From assembly GCF_017329615.1 (NCBI RefSeq), contig NZ_JAFMTW010000009.1, forward strand, positions 1 through 64,000: a DNA stretch of 64,000 bases. Reading direction: 5' to 3'. Position numbers and translations under genes: made by a program. The notes beneath the pieces are model-generated. The model was not told the origin of the DNA. It ran no database searches and saw only the letters and a program-made list of their open reading frames with translations. Positions within the stretch are counted from its first letter, which is position 1. Every line of letters begins with the position of its first letter. This stretch comes from Alicyclobacillus suci. Lineage in GTDB: Bacteria; Bacillota; Bacilli; Alicyclobacillales; Alicyclobacillaceae. This document shows positions 46,157-54,423 of this stretch, piece after piece.

Positions 46157-46881
46157 TTGACCTTGAATTGGTTACCAACTTTCTCTTACGTTTGGCTTAT
46201 TGTCTCGGGGATATCATTCCTCGTTGTGCTCTTTGATGTACCGAAACAACATCAGCCCATGGAAATAATGAAGGTTGTTTGGCCGCTGACCACTCTCTAT
46301 ATGGGTCCCATTGGTCTATATGGGCATATTGGAGGTGGGGACGAGTTCCCGTCACACATTCAGCTCATCCAGATCACATGCTGAGCCACCATAGTATGGA
46401 ACGTCACGGGATGCAAATGAACCATATGCACCACGGACCTCACCGACCGTTTTGGCAGAGTGTGTTCATTTCTTCGACTCATTGTGGTGCGGGCTGCGCC
46501 CTCGGAGACATCATTGGCGAAATACTTCTTGCCACATCACCGTTCGTCATAGCAGGGTCGGGGATGTTTACCTCGTACGTTGTGGATTTCGTCTTGGCAT
46601 ATGTGATCGGCATCGCATTTCAATACTTTTCAATAGTCCCCATGTAAGGCTTGTCACCGGCAGAAGGGATTAGTGCTGCACTAAAAGCGGACACTGCTTC
46701 ACTGATTGCCTATGAAATCGGGATGTTTGCTTGGATGGCAATTGCACGGACCGTAATACCAATGTCACCCGCTCAGCCGACCTACTGGTTCATGATGCAG
46801 ATTGCAATGATGATTGGTTTTGCAACCAGTTATCCAGCTAACTGGTTCCTCGTTCGGCGTGGAGTAAAACACGCAATGTAG
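46157..46881 (+). pseudogene. DUF4396-domain membrane protein gene, broken
   Basis: Three fragments align to one DUF4396 protein: an N-terminal membrane part up to MGPIGL, then, in another frame, the domain core WQSVFISSTHCGAGCALGDIIGE and FQYFSIVPM, then an in-frame TAA at 46645 followed by GLSPAEGISAALKADTASL to the end. A one-base change near 46325 and the stop inactivate it. TTG at 46157 after GGAGGTG is the likely original start. Such proteins often lie in copper islands. Confidence 0.8.
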
Positions 46882-46997
46882 AGGTTGCGTCGCATCCGAA
46901 GGAAAGCCGTTCGGCTGAAAGGTATGCATGCCCGTAACGTATTGCGGCAGGAGTCTCCCCATCTGCATTGATTCTCGTCAAATCACATGAATTCGAC

Positions 46998-47033
46998 ACA
47001 AAACCCTGTAATCGGCATGAGCCAAATACAGGG
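46998..47033 (-). terminator. Terminator after the transposition gene cluster
   Basis: Minus strand: CCCTGTA and TACAGGG with an inner GGC/GCC pair and a TCAT loop, followed by TTTTGTGT. It lies 48 bp past the last ATPase gene. Confidence 0.7.
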
Positions 47034-47081
47034 TACGCAGTGTAGACCGCTGTCGTCAAATCTTACGTCCTCAGTGTTACC

Positions 47082-47945
47082 TCACCACGTGAGTTGTTCA
47101 TCATCTCCAAACAGCATTTTCTGTGCCTCAAAGAGGGCATCCACAAATTGAGGTACGTCGATCCGTTCAAAAGAGTTCTCCAAAACCACCTTACGCAAGG
47201 CAAATTGAATCAGAGGCATTAAAATGCCAATCAGTCCCTGGCTCAATTTGTACAACAGAGTTGATATTTGCGTGTCGCTTAAACTGACTGGGAACGGGGT
47301 TATTTGCGCCTCAATTGACCGAAGAAATGCGATATAGTCTCCATCAACGAACTCGAAGCGGCGAAGCTCGGACAGGGAAAACCTTCGGAAAAACCTCATA
47401 TCATGTTGTTGCATTGTCCGAATTTCCTCTGGACCGACGAGAACAAGTGCTGCATTCGCCATGTTGCCCAAATGGATCATCGACTCCAATGCTTGAGTTA
47501 TGGACACATTGCGAGACATGCCGATGTGGTGGGCCTCGTCGAAAATAACCATTTCAACATTCCTGGTCTCAAGAAGTGCAAGGGTTCGGCGCTGTAAGTC
47601 AACAGTTGAACGGGCCACCTCCGGAACTGCGTTGCCAAGTGATTCTTGAATACTGTGGTACAGGTTTCGCATAGAGAAGGGAAGCGGCAACTGGACATAC
47701 ACTACGGGGAGCTGCCCCTCCTGTGTCCCGGCGTGTTCGGCATTACTGTCAAGAACATATTTTCGCACTAGATGCGTCTTTCCAACGCCTGACTCGCCGA
47801 TAAGTAGCATATTCTGTGGCGAAGTTTCATTAATGCGACTGCTCCATCGAAGCGCATCCATACGGTCATACATCAGTTTTTGTTGGGGATATTCACCCTG
47901 AAAACGTCCAATTTTGTCCAGAAATTCTGCCGGATCAAAGGTCAT
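47082..47945 (-). CDS. tniB: TniB/TnsC-like transposition ATPase (second copy)
   Basis: A 287-residue AAA+ ATPase: Walker A GESGVGKTHLVRK, Walker B MVIFDEAHHIG, Arg-finger region MRFFRRF. It parallels the TnsC gene upstream (VVYVQLPLPFS against VVYTDLPQPFT), so the two are paralogs. It lies 259 bp after the first copy. TnsC/TniB proteins form rings on target DNA and link TniQ to the transposase; why two are needed here is unknown. Confidence 0.88.
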   Translation of the reverse strand: MTFDPAEFLDKIGRFQGEYPQQKLMYDRMDALRWSSRINETSPQNMLLIGESGVGKTHLVRKYVLDSNAEHAGTQEGQLPVVYVQLPLPFSMRNLYHSIQESLGNAVPEVARSTVDLQRRTLALLETRNVEMVIFDEAHHIGMSRNVSITQALESMIHLGNMANAALVLVGPEEIRTMQQHDMRFFRRFSLSELRRFEFVDGDYIAFLRSIEAQITPFPVSLSDTQISTLLYKLSQGLIGILMPLIQFALRKVVLENSFERIDVPQFVDALFEAQKMLFGDDEQLTW

Positions 47946-48204
47946 TTCTTCGTCTGCTCCTTCGAGATGTATTATTCTAGCCTAAATCCGAAATCACTGG
48001 TGATTGCTTGTCCTCTGCAAGGAAACGGAAGCCAGCAATCCGATGTAGCGAATATCAACCATCATACGACACATTCCGACAACCGACAGGCGTATAGGGT
48101 GAACGAATAAAGTCGCAATCCCAGTCTGGTTGCGTCCCACATCCCTGTTCCCCGTCCTTTGATAGATGCAGTCGAGTTCTCGGTGACATTTTACGGTGGG
48201 TTTA

Positions 48205-49134
48205 TCACGCCTCGTACGTCTCCGCTTTATTCAGTAGCTCCAGGAACTTCTCCTCAGATTCGCCCGATACATACTTTTTGGCGGCGAGAAGAGCACTTAC
48301 AAAGAGCCCGTGATCGGCCAGGTCCTCCAATTCATGTTCACTCAGCATGATACGGTATGCTCGCTGTAAAACAGGAGTGAGTGACCCCAATACCCCTTGA
48401 CTCATTTGAAAAAGCAATTCCGGGAAATGCAAACTGGAATCCCCTAGACCCAACGGCTCTGGGGGATTGATGTGTTTCTCGATTTTGGTCAACAAATCAC
48501 AGAACTCTTCATCGCACTTATCAAATCTAGGCAGCTTGACGGCCGGAAACCTGCGGAAATATTGAAAGTTGATTTCACTCAACTGTTTGGTCGCCGTCGT
48601 GCCAGAACAGACTACGGAAATGTTTCCGATGTTGGTCAAACTCTTGATTGCCTCCATCGCTTCGATGGGTTTGACACTTCGGGAGGTTAAGATGTAATCC
48701 ATCTCGTCAAGGATCAACATTTCAACACGTTGCTGCTCAATGAGAGACAATGCCTGACGCTTTACGTCGCCGACCCTTACACCGGCCAATTGTGGTGCGC
48801 CCAAGGCTCTTACAATTTGCTGATAGAACTCGCTCATCGTAAAGGGTTGGGGCAAGTCAGTATAGACAACCGGCCGAATGTCATACTCTGTCCCTTCTTC
48901 ATCCACGTCGACGTATCCCGGATTCGCAGCAGCATACCTACGTAACAAAGTTGATTTTCCAACACCCGACTCTCCGTAGAGAAACAAATGTCTTGGGGTA
49001 AACAACTCACGGTCCATATCCTTTTCCGGCCGCAGCGAATCCAACTCTGTCCAGATTTCTCGATACCTGAGATGCTCAATATTTAGACTCATCACTCGCT
49101 GTAGAAGTGCATTTTTGGTGTCTGTGTTAGTCAT
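48205..49134 (-). CDS. tnsC: TnsC-type transposition ATPase (first copy)
   Basis: A 309-residue AAA+ ATPase: Walker A GESGVGKSTLLRR (near residue 54-62), Walker B EMLILDEMDYI and sensor region VVCSGTT, then FQYFRRF. Its start overlaps the tnsB stop by 4 bp, so this copy is translationally coupled to the transposase and is the canonical TnsC. Confidence 0.9.
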   Translation of the reverse strand: MTNTDTKNALLQRVMSLNIEHLRYREIWTELDSLRPEKDMDRELFTPRHLFLYGESGVGKSTLLRRYAAANPGYVDVDEEGTEYDIRPVVYTDLPQPFTMSEFYQQIVRALGAPQLAGVRVGDVKRQALSLIEQQRVEMLILDEMDYILTSRSVKPIEAMEAIKSLTNIGNISVVCSGTTATKQLSEINFQYFRRFPAVKLPRFDKCDEEFCDLLTKIEKHINPPEPLGLGDSSLHFPELLFQMSQGVLGSLTPVLQRAYRIMLSEHELEDLADHGLFVSALLAAKKYVSGESEEKFLELLNKAETYEA

Positions 49135-51245
49135 GCTTCATTCGCTCCTTCCTTGCGCCTTTTTGCCGCCAATTTTACGGCGTCCGCAAGCTGCTCCAAG
49201 GACGGTGCATGTTTCGGTGAATTGACCGGTTGTGGCTGTCCAACCGTAATCTCCATATTGGCACGTTTCGCCATTTGTACGGCTTTTCTGCCGGCTTTGA
49301 TCTTCTCTTGAACCCGCTGTTGTAGTTTCACTTTCGCATGTCTGACCATTTTCGTACCTGGAATCTTATTTGCCTTTTCCGCAGCTTCCTCTTTTGAAAT
49401 TTCACGGATTAGGTTCCAGGTGTACGCATTCATACCCTTTAACTCTTCAGCAGGGGGCCACACCGCCGGCACCTCGAGATACTCGGCGGAGTTCGGTGGT
49501 AGAATGTAAATCTGTGAAATGTCATCGATATCGTACTTGACTTTGTATTTGGTGGTTCTCGGACCAATCAGGTGAGAAAGCTTGTCCAATTTATACAGTC
49601 GGTTGTCGAGCCGTACTCCGTCACGTGTATATGGTTTCATCACCACGGGCAAAAGCTCAATCGCATAAGCCTCTTCGTCCTCCGGGCTTACAAAGTCGGG
49701 ATATCCAACCTTTTTGAGTCCATCCACAAACCTCGTAATTGGTCGGTCCGCATTCAATGGAAGTCCTCGATGAGGCTCCATGTGATAGTGATCAACAATA
49801 TACATTGTCAGAAGCTCACGAATGTCTTCGAGTGTAAAAACCGCTTCCTCGTCCGGTTTGTATTCGCCAAGGTCCGATACACTGCTCTTGCGGGTTCCAT
49901 CAAGCCGATGTATCAATTTCGAATTCAAGGTGCCGAAAAGCCTCTCAATGGCGGCGCCGTACTCCGGGGTTTTTCTCGGCCGATATCGAACATTGGATTT
50001 GAGGGTTTCATTGATCATTCGCCTTACCGCTAGGCTGCGGAATTCCTTGCCGTTATCCAGCAAAATGACCGTGGGTATCCCAAATACCTCCCATTCGTTG
50101 AACAGGCCGTACTTCTCTTTAACTCTCTTGAAGAAAACGCCGTGTTGGATGGCCTTACGTACGACGTTCGCTGATGGTGGTTCGAAAGAGACATACATGC
50201 ACCATACCATCCGACTATACACATCAATTCCCAACGTAATCCAAGGGCGACCGATGACCAGACCCGAATTCCCGTCAATCACATCAATATCAAGCTCGGT
50301 GTGGTCAATTTCAACAATGTGAAGTGGATATTGCGCTTCTTCGTTGGAAAACCCTCTTATCAGGTCATCGAATTTCTTTGCAGCATTACTGCCATCACGC
50401 ATTCTGACTTTGATTTGCGAGTCAATGCGATCCAGGAGCTTCAACATGGTGATGCGCTTCGGCTCCTCGATATCTTGTCGAGTACATCGAAGTGCAACAG
50501 ATTCGTAGAATGCCTGCTTCGTCATCCGTTTCAGGTTGAGGAATTCCTTTTCGATCACTTCTTTGATAATGGGTATGTACTTCTCATCTATCCGGACATC
50601 GAGCACCTGAAGAACCTCATCGGGCTTCTTGGGGTGACAGATGACCAGTTGCTTGTTGTCGCTCCGAGACACATAGCCAGCGCCGGCTCGGCTGATCAGT
50701 CCCTCTTCTCCACGTTTCTCAGCCTCACTTTCCGCCTGTCTATACGCCGTCAACAATCGTTTGATGTTTCTTACAGAAGCTCCCTTTGTCTTTTCGCCAT
50801 CTTCATCAATGGTTGAATATCTCTTTGAAATTTTGCGAATTAACTCCTCTTGGGTCAATTCGTTAAGCGTTTGTCCATCGGAAAGATAATCGCTGTGGTA
50901 CATCATAAATTCATACATCGCCCGGATATCATGGCGCTTAACTCGTTCCAGAACAAGCAGCGGCCTGATCATTTCGAGGCGTTCCGACACCTTCTTCCGC
51001 TGTGCCTCGCCTAGACTATCCAACAACGACATGAACTTGATGTTGTCCTTCTCGATTTCTTTCAGCATGGTTTTACCCGCTTTGAACGAGGGATTGGTGA
51101 CCAGCTCGACAAAGTTAATTTCAATGGACTCGCCATCTCCTTCGATCCGTTTGATCACGACGTTTGGTGGGGAAATGGCGAGCACGACGTACTTCCGGCC
51201 AAAGTAGATGAGCTCCGCATTCAGTTTCAACTCGTTAAAAGTCAT
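49131..51245 (-). CDS. tnsB: TnsB-type DDE transposase
   Basis: A 704-residue DDE transposase. Catalytic residues are Asp314 (VEIDHTEL), Asp397 (ILLDNGKEF) and Glu434 (AAIERLFG); the N-terminal ~290 residues contain helix-turn-helix DNA-binding modules and the C-terminus is a beta-barrel plus a basic, helical tail that in Tn7 contacts TnsC. It joins 3' ends to target DNA. It overlaps tnsA and tnsC on both sides by 4 bp. Confidence 0.93.
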   Translation of the reverse strand: MTFNELKLNAELIYFGRKYVVLAISPPNVVIKRIEGDGESIEINFVELVTNPSFKAGKTMLKEIEKDNIKFMSLLDSLGEAQRKKVSERLEMIRPLLVLERVKRHDIRAMYEFMMYHSDYLSDGQTLNELTQEELIRKISKRYSTIDEDGEKTKGASVRNIKRLLTAYRQAESEAEKRGEEGLISRAGAGYVSRSDNKQLVICHPKKPDEVLQVLDVRIDEKYIPIIKEVIEKEFLNLKRMTKQAFYESVALRCTRQDIEEPKRITMLKLLDRIDSQIKVRMRDGSNAAKKFDDLIRGFSNEEAQYPLHIVEIDHTELDIDVIDGNSGLVIGRPWITLGIDVYSRMVWCMYVSFEPPSANVVRKAIQHGVFFKRVKEKYGLFNEWEVFGIPTVILLDNGKEFRSLAVRRMINETLKSNVRYRPRKTPEYGAAIERLFGTLNSKLIHRLDGTRKSSVSDLGEYKPDEEAVFTLEDIRELLTMYIVDHYHMEPHRGLPLNADRPITRFVDGLKKVGYPDFVSPEDEEAYAIELLPVVMKPYTRDGVRLDNRLYKLDKLSHLIGPRTTKYKVKYDIDDISQIYILPPNSAEYLEVPAVWPPAEELKGMNAYTWNLIREISKEEAAEKANKIPGTKMVRHAKVKLQQRVQEKIKAGRKAVQMAKRANMEITVGQPQPVNSPKHAPSLEQLADAVKLAAKRRKEGANEA

Positions 51246-51988
51246 ACCTCTTCCTCCTGCTCAATTTGTAAAAGGAGCCGATCCGAATTAGACGAGATTC
51301 GAACCATCGAGTATTCGCTGATGGGTTCATTGATGTTGACCCACAAATATCCCTTGGCAATGAGGTGGTAAATAACCGGCAGAACAAGGAGAGGGTCATA
51401 TTGCGGTACGAAGCTCTGGGAGAGCTCGGTTATGGCGGTTTGACCGATGAAGCGAAGTTTGGATATGACTTGGGGGGAATAGCTGTCAAACCATTTGCGG
51501 GTCTTTGTGAATCCAGCTAGAAAGTCTATGTTCCTGGAAACAACTTTTGGCAGTGATTTCGGGTAAATGACCGAGTAGTTCCAGCCACGTGATGCTGCAT
51601 ACCGTTCACAAGCCTTGTCGATGATTTTAAGCTTTTCCCGTGAGTCATCCAGGGATTCCTTGGTTTGATAAAGGTGGGGAATAGAGCCTTCACGAAAGAC
51701 GAGGACATCAGGCACGTGTACCCAACTCTTGAGGTTCCCAAAGTCATCAGAGTATGGTACATGAATTCGTACCGGTTGAACGTAGTATCGAACTGTGTCT
51801 TTATCCAGCTCGAGAAGTGAGTAAAATGCCCACTCAGTAAGGGACTCGTACTCCGCAACGACATTCATCTTATGGCTGTGGAACGCACCAATCACATGAT
51901 GACGTTCTTTACTATCCTTGTTGTCCACCTTCCTTTTCGGAGCGAATTCAACATCTTCTTTTTCCCATGACTTTCCGATCCAGTACAT
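51242..51988 (-). CDS. tnsA: TnsA-type endonuclease
   Basis: A 248-residue restriction-enzyme-like nuclease with the likely triad Glu52 (LTEWAF), Asp94 (HVPDVLV) and Lys110 (YQTKE). In Tn7, TnsA cuts the 5' ends so that transposition is cut-and-paste. ATG at 51988 follows a clear GAGGAGG; the longer frame upstream overlaps the repeat-rich end and is rejected. It is the gene nearest to glmS. Confidence 0.88.
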   Translation of the reverse strand: MYWIGKSWEKEDVEFAPKRKVDNKDSKERHHVIGAFHSHKMNVVAEYESLTEWAFYSLLELDKDTVRYYVQPVRIHVPYSDDFGNLKSWVHVPDVLVFREGSIPHLYQTKESLDDSREKLKIIDKACERYAASRGWNYSVIYPKSLPKVVSRNIDFLAGFTKTRKWFDSYSPQVISKLRFIGQTAITELSQSFVPQYDPLLVLPVIYHLIAKGYLWVNINEPISEYSMVRISSNSDRLLLQIEQEEEV

Positions 51989-52020
51989 GGCGGGCCTCCT
52001 CGTAGATGTTATAACACGAA

Positions 52021-52032
52021 TTGTGCCATTTG
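52021..52032. repeat. Candidate TnsB-binding repeat, inner copy
   Basis: TTGTGCCATTTG, identical to 52213-52224 and in the same orientation, lies 33 bp upstream of tnsA. Tn7-type ends carry several transposase sites; these are the clearest repeats here. Confidence 0.45.
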
Positions 52033-52120
52033 TTGTGACGTGATCCGCTTGAACTTCCGGGTATAATGTGCTACAAACAGGAAAACTATACCTGCACCGG
52101 AAAGGAACGCCCAAGTATAG

Positions 52121-52158
52121 AAAAATCCCGCCATGGCAATGATTGTACCATGGCGGGA
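52121..52158 (-). terminator. Strong terminator between glmS and tnsA
   Basis: On the minus strand an 11-bp stem (TCCCGCCATGG with CCATGGCGGGA) with an 11-nt loop is followed by TTTTT. It stops glmS transcription before tnsA. It lies inside the proposed element end, so the transposon may bring its own insulator. Confidence 0.9.
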
Positions 52159-52212
52159 ATCAAAATGCAGTGTCAGGTGTAGTTACACATGAGTGTCAAA
52201 GTTAAATATCTT

Positions 52213-52247
52213 TTGTGCCATTTGAAAGTATAACTCACAAGCAGACA
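52213..52247 (-). repeat. Proposed transposon right end with repeat
   Basis: The minus-strand tip TGTCTGCTTGTGAG begins at 52247, 16 nt after the glmS stop codon, and the repeat TTGTGCCATTTG (52213-52224) lies 23 nt inside. AGTGTCA occurs twice further in (52169 and 52192). A TGT tip near glmS fits Tn7-type elements. The exact boundary and target duplication are not proven. Confidence 0.45.
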
Positions 52248-52263
52248 CTATCCAGCCCACTAC

Positions 52264-54093
52264 TTACTCCACCGTCACGCTCTTCGCCAGGTTACGCGGC
52301 TTGTCGACATCGTTACCACGCGCCACAGCGGCGTAGTACGCGAGCAATTGCAGTGGAATCACGGCCAAGATAGGCGCCAATTCTGGGAGTGTCTTCGGCA
52401 GGTAGATGACCTCATCGACGGTCTTTTCGAGGTCTTCGTTGCCAATCCACGTCATCCCGAGCACAAAAGCGCCGCGAGCCTTCACTTCGACAATGTTACT
52501 TACCGTCTTTTCATACAGATCTGGTTGGGTTGCAAGTGCGATGACCGGTACGCCTTCAGTGATAAGCGCCAACGTACCGTGCTTGAGCTCGCCCGCCGCA
52601 TATGCCTCCGCATGGATATAGGAGATTTCCTTGAGCTTCAACGCACCTTCCATGGCCACCGAATAGTCTAGGCTGCGACCGATGAAGAACGTATCCATAG
52701 TATCCACGTAGCGTTGTGCGAAACGCTCGAGTTGCGGTGCCGTATCCAGAACCTGCTCTGTCGCCTGGGGCAGATCTTCCAGTCCCTTGAGGAGCTCGCG
52801 CACCTTGTCGTCACCGATTTCGCCACGCACGTGCGCCATCTTGATGCCGAGCAGGTACAATGCAATCAACTGCGTCGTATAAGCCTTCGTCGAAGCGACC
52901 GCAATCTCAGGGCCTGCCCAGGTAATGATAACGTCATCTGCCTCACGCTCTGCAGAACTGCCGACGACGTTCGTAATCGCCAGCACGCGGCGTCCTTGTC
53001 GCTTGACCTCTCGCAAAGCCGCGAGTGTATCGGCTGTCTCGCCCGATTGGCTGATGACAATCACCAACGTATTGGGCGTAAACAGCGGTCGGCGGTAGCG
53101 GTACTCCGATGCGATTTCAACATCAACCGGAATGCGCGCGTACGATTCGATCACGGCCTTGCCCACCAACCCAGCGTGCCAGGACGTGCCACAGGCGATG
53201 ATGTGAATCCTATCTACCGCCTTCATAAACGCATCGTCGAGCTTCAGCTCGTCGAGTTGGACGCGGCTGAAATCCTCTGCAATGCGGCCGCGCAGCGTGT
53301 CGCGCACGGCCCTTGGCTGCTCGTGAATCTCTTTGAGCATGAAATGCGGATACCCGCCACGCTCTGCCGACACAGCGTCCCAAGTCACCTTGTAGACCTC
53401 TTTGTGAACAGGCTCGCCATCCATCGTGAAACACTCGACACCAGCAGTCGTGAGTACGGCCATCTCGCCGTCCTCCATAACATAAATATCGCGGGTATAC
53501 TCAAGAATCGCCGGAATATCCGACGCTACAAAATTTTCGTTTTCGCCGAGGCCGATAATCATCGGGCTCGCCTTGCGCATCGCAATGATTTCATCTGGGT
53601 GATCTTTGGCCAACACGACGAGCGCGTATGCGCCACGGATTCGCTTGCCAACCTCAATCATCGTTTGAAACAGATCTCCGTTATACAACTCCTCAATGAG
53701 GTGTGCCACAACTTCGGTATCCGTTTCAGAATTGAACTGGTGCCCTGCGGCAATCAGTTCTTCGCGCAGCGACAAATAGTTCTCCACGATGCCATTGTGC
53801 ACAATGGCAAAACGGCCGCTGCAATCCTGGTGTGGGTGCGCATTTTCATCCGAAGGTTTGCCGTGTGTCGCCCAACGCGTATGGCCAATCGCCGCCTGAC
53901 CCGAAATCTCCATCGAAGCCAGTTTGTCCTCCAAGTTCGCCAATCGGCCAACCGATTTAACGACCTGGATGTTGCCTTCATCAATCACAGCGATTCCCGC
54001 AGAATCGTATCCACGGTACTCCAGCTTCGCGAGTCCACCGACAACAACGTCCTTCACGTTCCGAGCGCCAATATAACCAACAATGCCACACAT
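52264..54093 (-). CDS. glmS: Glucosamine-6-phosphate synthase
   Basis: A 609-residue enzyme turning fructose-6-phosphate and glutamine into glucosamine-6-phosphate for cell wall. The N-terminal Cys2 (MCGIVGYIG) is the amidotransferase nucleophile; two SIS domains (SQSGETADT and VASTKAYTTQ) bind the sugar; the C-terminus ends KSVTVE. ATG at 54093 is the only start exposing that Cys. GGAGGAG lies ~13 nt upstream. Preceded by a glmS ribozyme, followed by the Tn7-like end. Confidence 0.97.
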   Translation of the reverse strand: MCGIVGYIGARNVKDVVVGGLAKLEYRGYDSAGIAVIDEGNIQVVKSVGRLANLEDKLASMEISGQAAIGHTRWATHGKPSDENAHPHQDCSGRFAIVHNGIVENYLSLREELIAAGHQFNSETDTEVVAHLIEELYNGDLFQTMIEVGKRIRGAYALVVLAKDHPDEIIAMRKASPMIIGLGENENFVASDIPAILEYTRDIYVMEDGEMAVLTTAGVECFTMDGEPVHKEVYKVTWDAVSAERGGYPHFMLKEIHEQPRAVRDTLRGRIAEDFSRVQLDELKLDDAFMKAVDRIHIIACGTSWHAGLVGKAVIESYARIPVDVEIASEYRYRRPLFTPNTLVIVISQSGETADTLAALREVKRQGRRVLAITNVVGSSAEREADDVIITWAGPEIAVASTKAYTTQLIALYLLGIKMAHVRGEIGDDKVRELLKGLEDLPQATEQVLDTAPQLERFAQRYVDTMDTFFIGRSLDYSVAMEGALKLKEISYIHAEAYAAGELKHGTLALITEGVPVIALATQPDLYEKTVSNIVEVKARGAFVLGMTWIGNEDLEKTVDEVIYLPKTLPELAPILAVIPLQLLAYYAAVARGNDVDKPRNLAKSVTVE

Positions 54094-54124
54094 AGGTAGA
54101 AACGTCTCCTCCTTGTCGATCTGC

Positions 54125-54265
54125 GCACTCTTGTTCCACCGGTCGCCCGATGGGTTTCGAGTTTTGCTTGCGGCGTGATCGAGAACGCCGGGAGGCACCC
54201 GCCGAATGGTTCGCCAACCTCCCCCGCGTCAACTGCCCTCCAGAGAAGACAGTCCAGGCGCTTTC
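54125..54265 (-). ncRNA. glmS ribozyme: glmS ribozyme (GlcN6P-activated)
   Basis: Minus-strand leader sequence carries the conserved AGCGCC cleavage core (cut before G at 54261), then GGCGGGTGCCTCCCGG, AACTCGAAACC and CGGGCGACCGGTGGAACAAG in the expected order. When glucosamine-6-phosphate binds, the mRNA cuts itself and glmS expression falls. The cleavage site is ~170 nt upstream of the start codon. Boundaries are approximate. Confidence 0.9.
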
Positions 54266-54368
54266 GCTACCCTCGTGTTCATCAGATTCACAGGGTTCGC
54301 GTACAACATTCTATTGCATACTGCCCACTTTGTGCTTATTCGTCGAGGCATCCCCCCTTCAAAGCGAA

Positions 54369-54397
54369 GTCGGGCGCCAACATGAATACGCCCGACT
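54369..54397 (-). terminator. Hairpin after glmM
   Basis: A perfect 9-bp stem (AGTCGGGCG with CGCCCGACT) 26 bp past the glmM stop; the T-tract is weak (TTCGCTTTG). It probably limits read-through into glmS. Confidence 0.6.
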
Positions 54398-54423
54398 ACA
54401 AAACAGCGACGAAAACGTCCGTC

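Larger units (their letters stand above)
1..52247. mobile_element. Large Tn7-like transposon at the glmS site (left end outside window)
   Basis: A tnsA-tnsB-tnsC-tniB cluster sits directly downstream of glmS and two tniQ genes lie far to the left, all on the minus strand. In Tn7 the end carrying tnsA lies next to glmS, and the same is seen here. The right boundary near 52247 is inferred from a minus-strand TGT tip 16 nt past the glmS stop; it has not been proven by comparison with an empty site. The left end was not found. The content between is metal, arsenic, copper and sulfur cargo plus defence-type genes. It could also be two nested elements. Confidence 0.7.

Noticed and set aside
1827-51988. 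CRISPR-associated transposon (two TniQ plus TnsABC)
   Set aside because: No Cas gene and no CRISPR array were seen in the window; the glmS site points to protein-guided insertion.
52714-54099. A 461-residue plus-strand frame opposite glmS
   Set aside because: It is the mirror of a highly conserved gene, with a composition of strand-complement codons.
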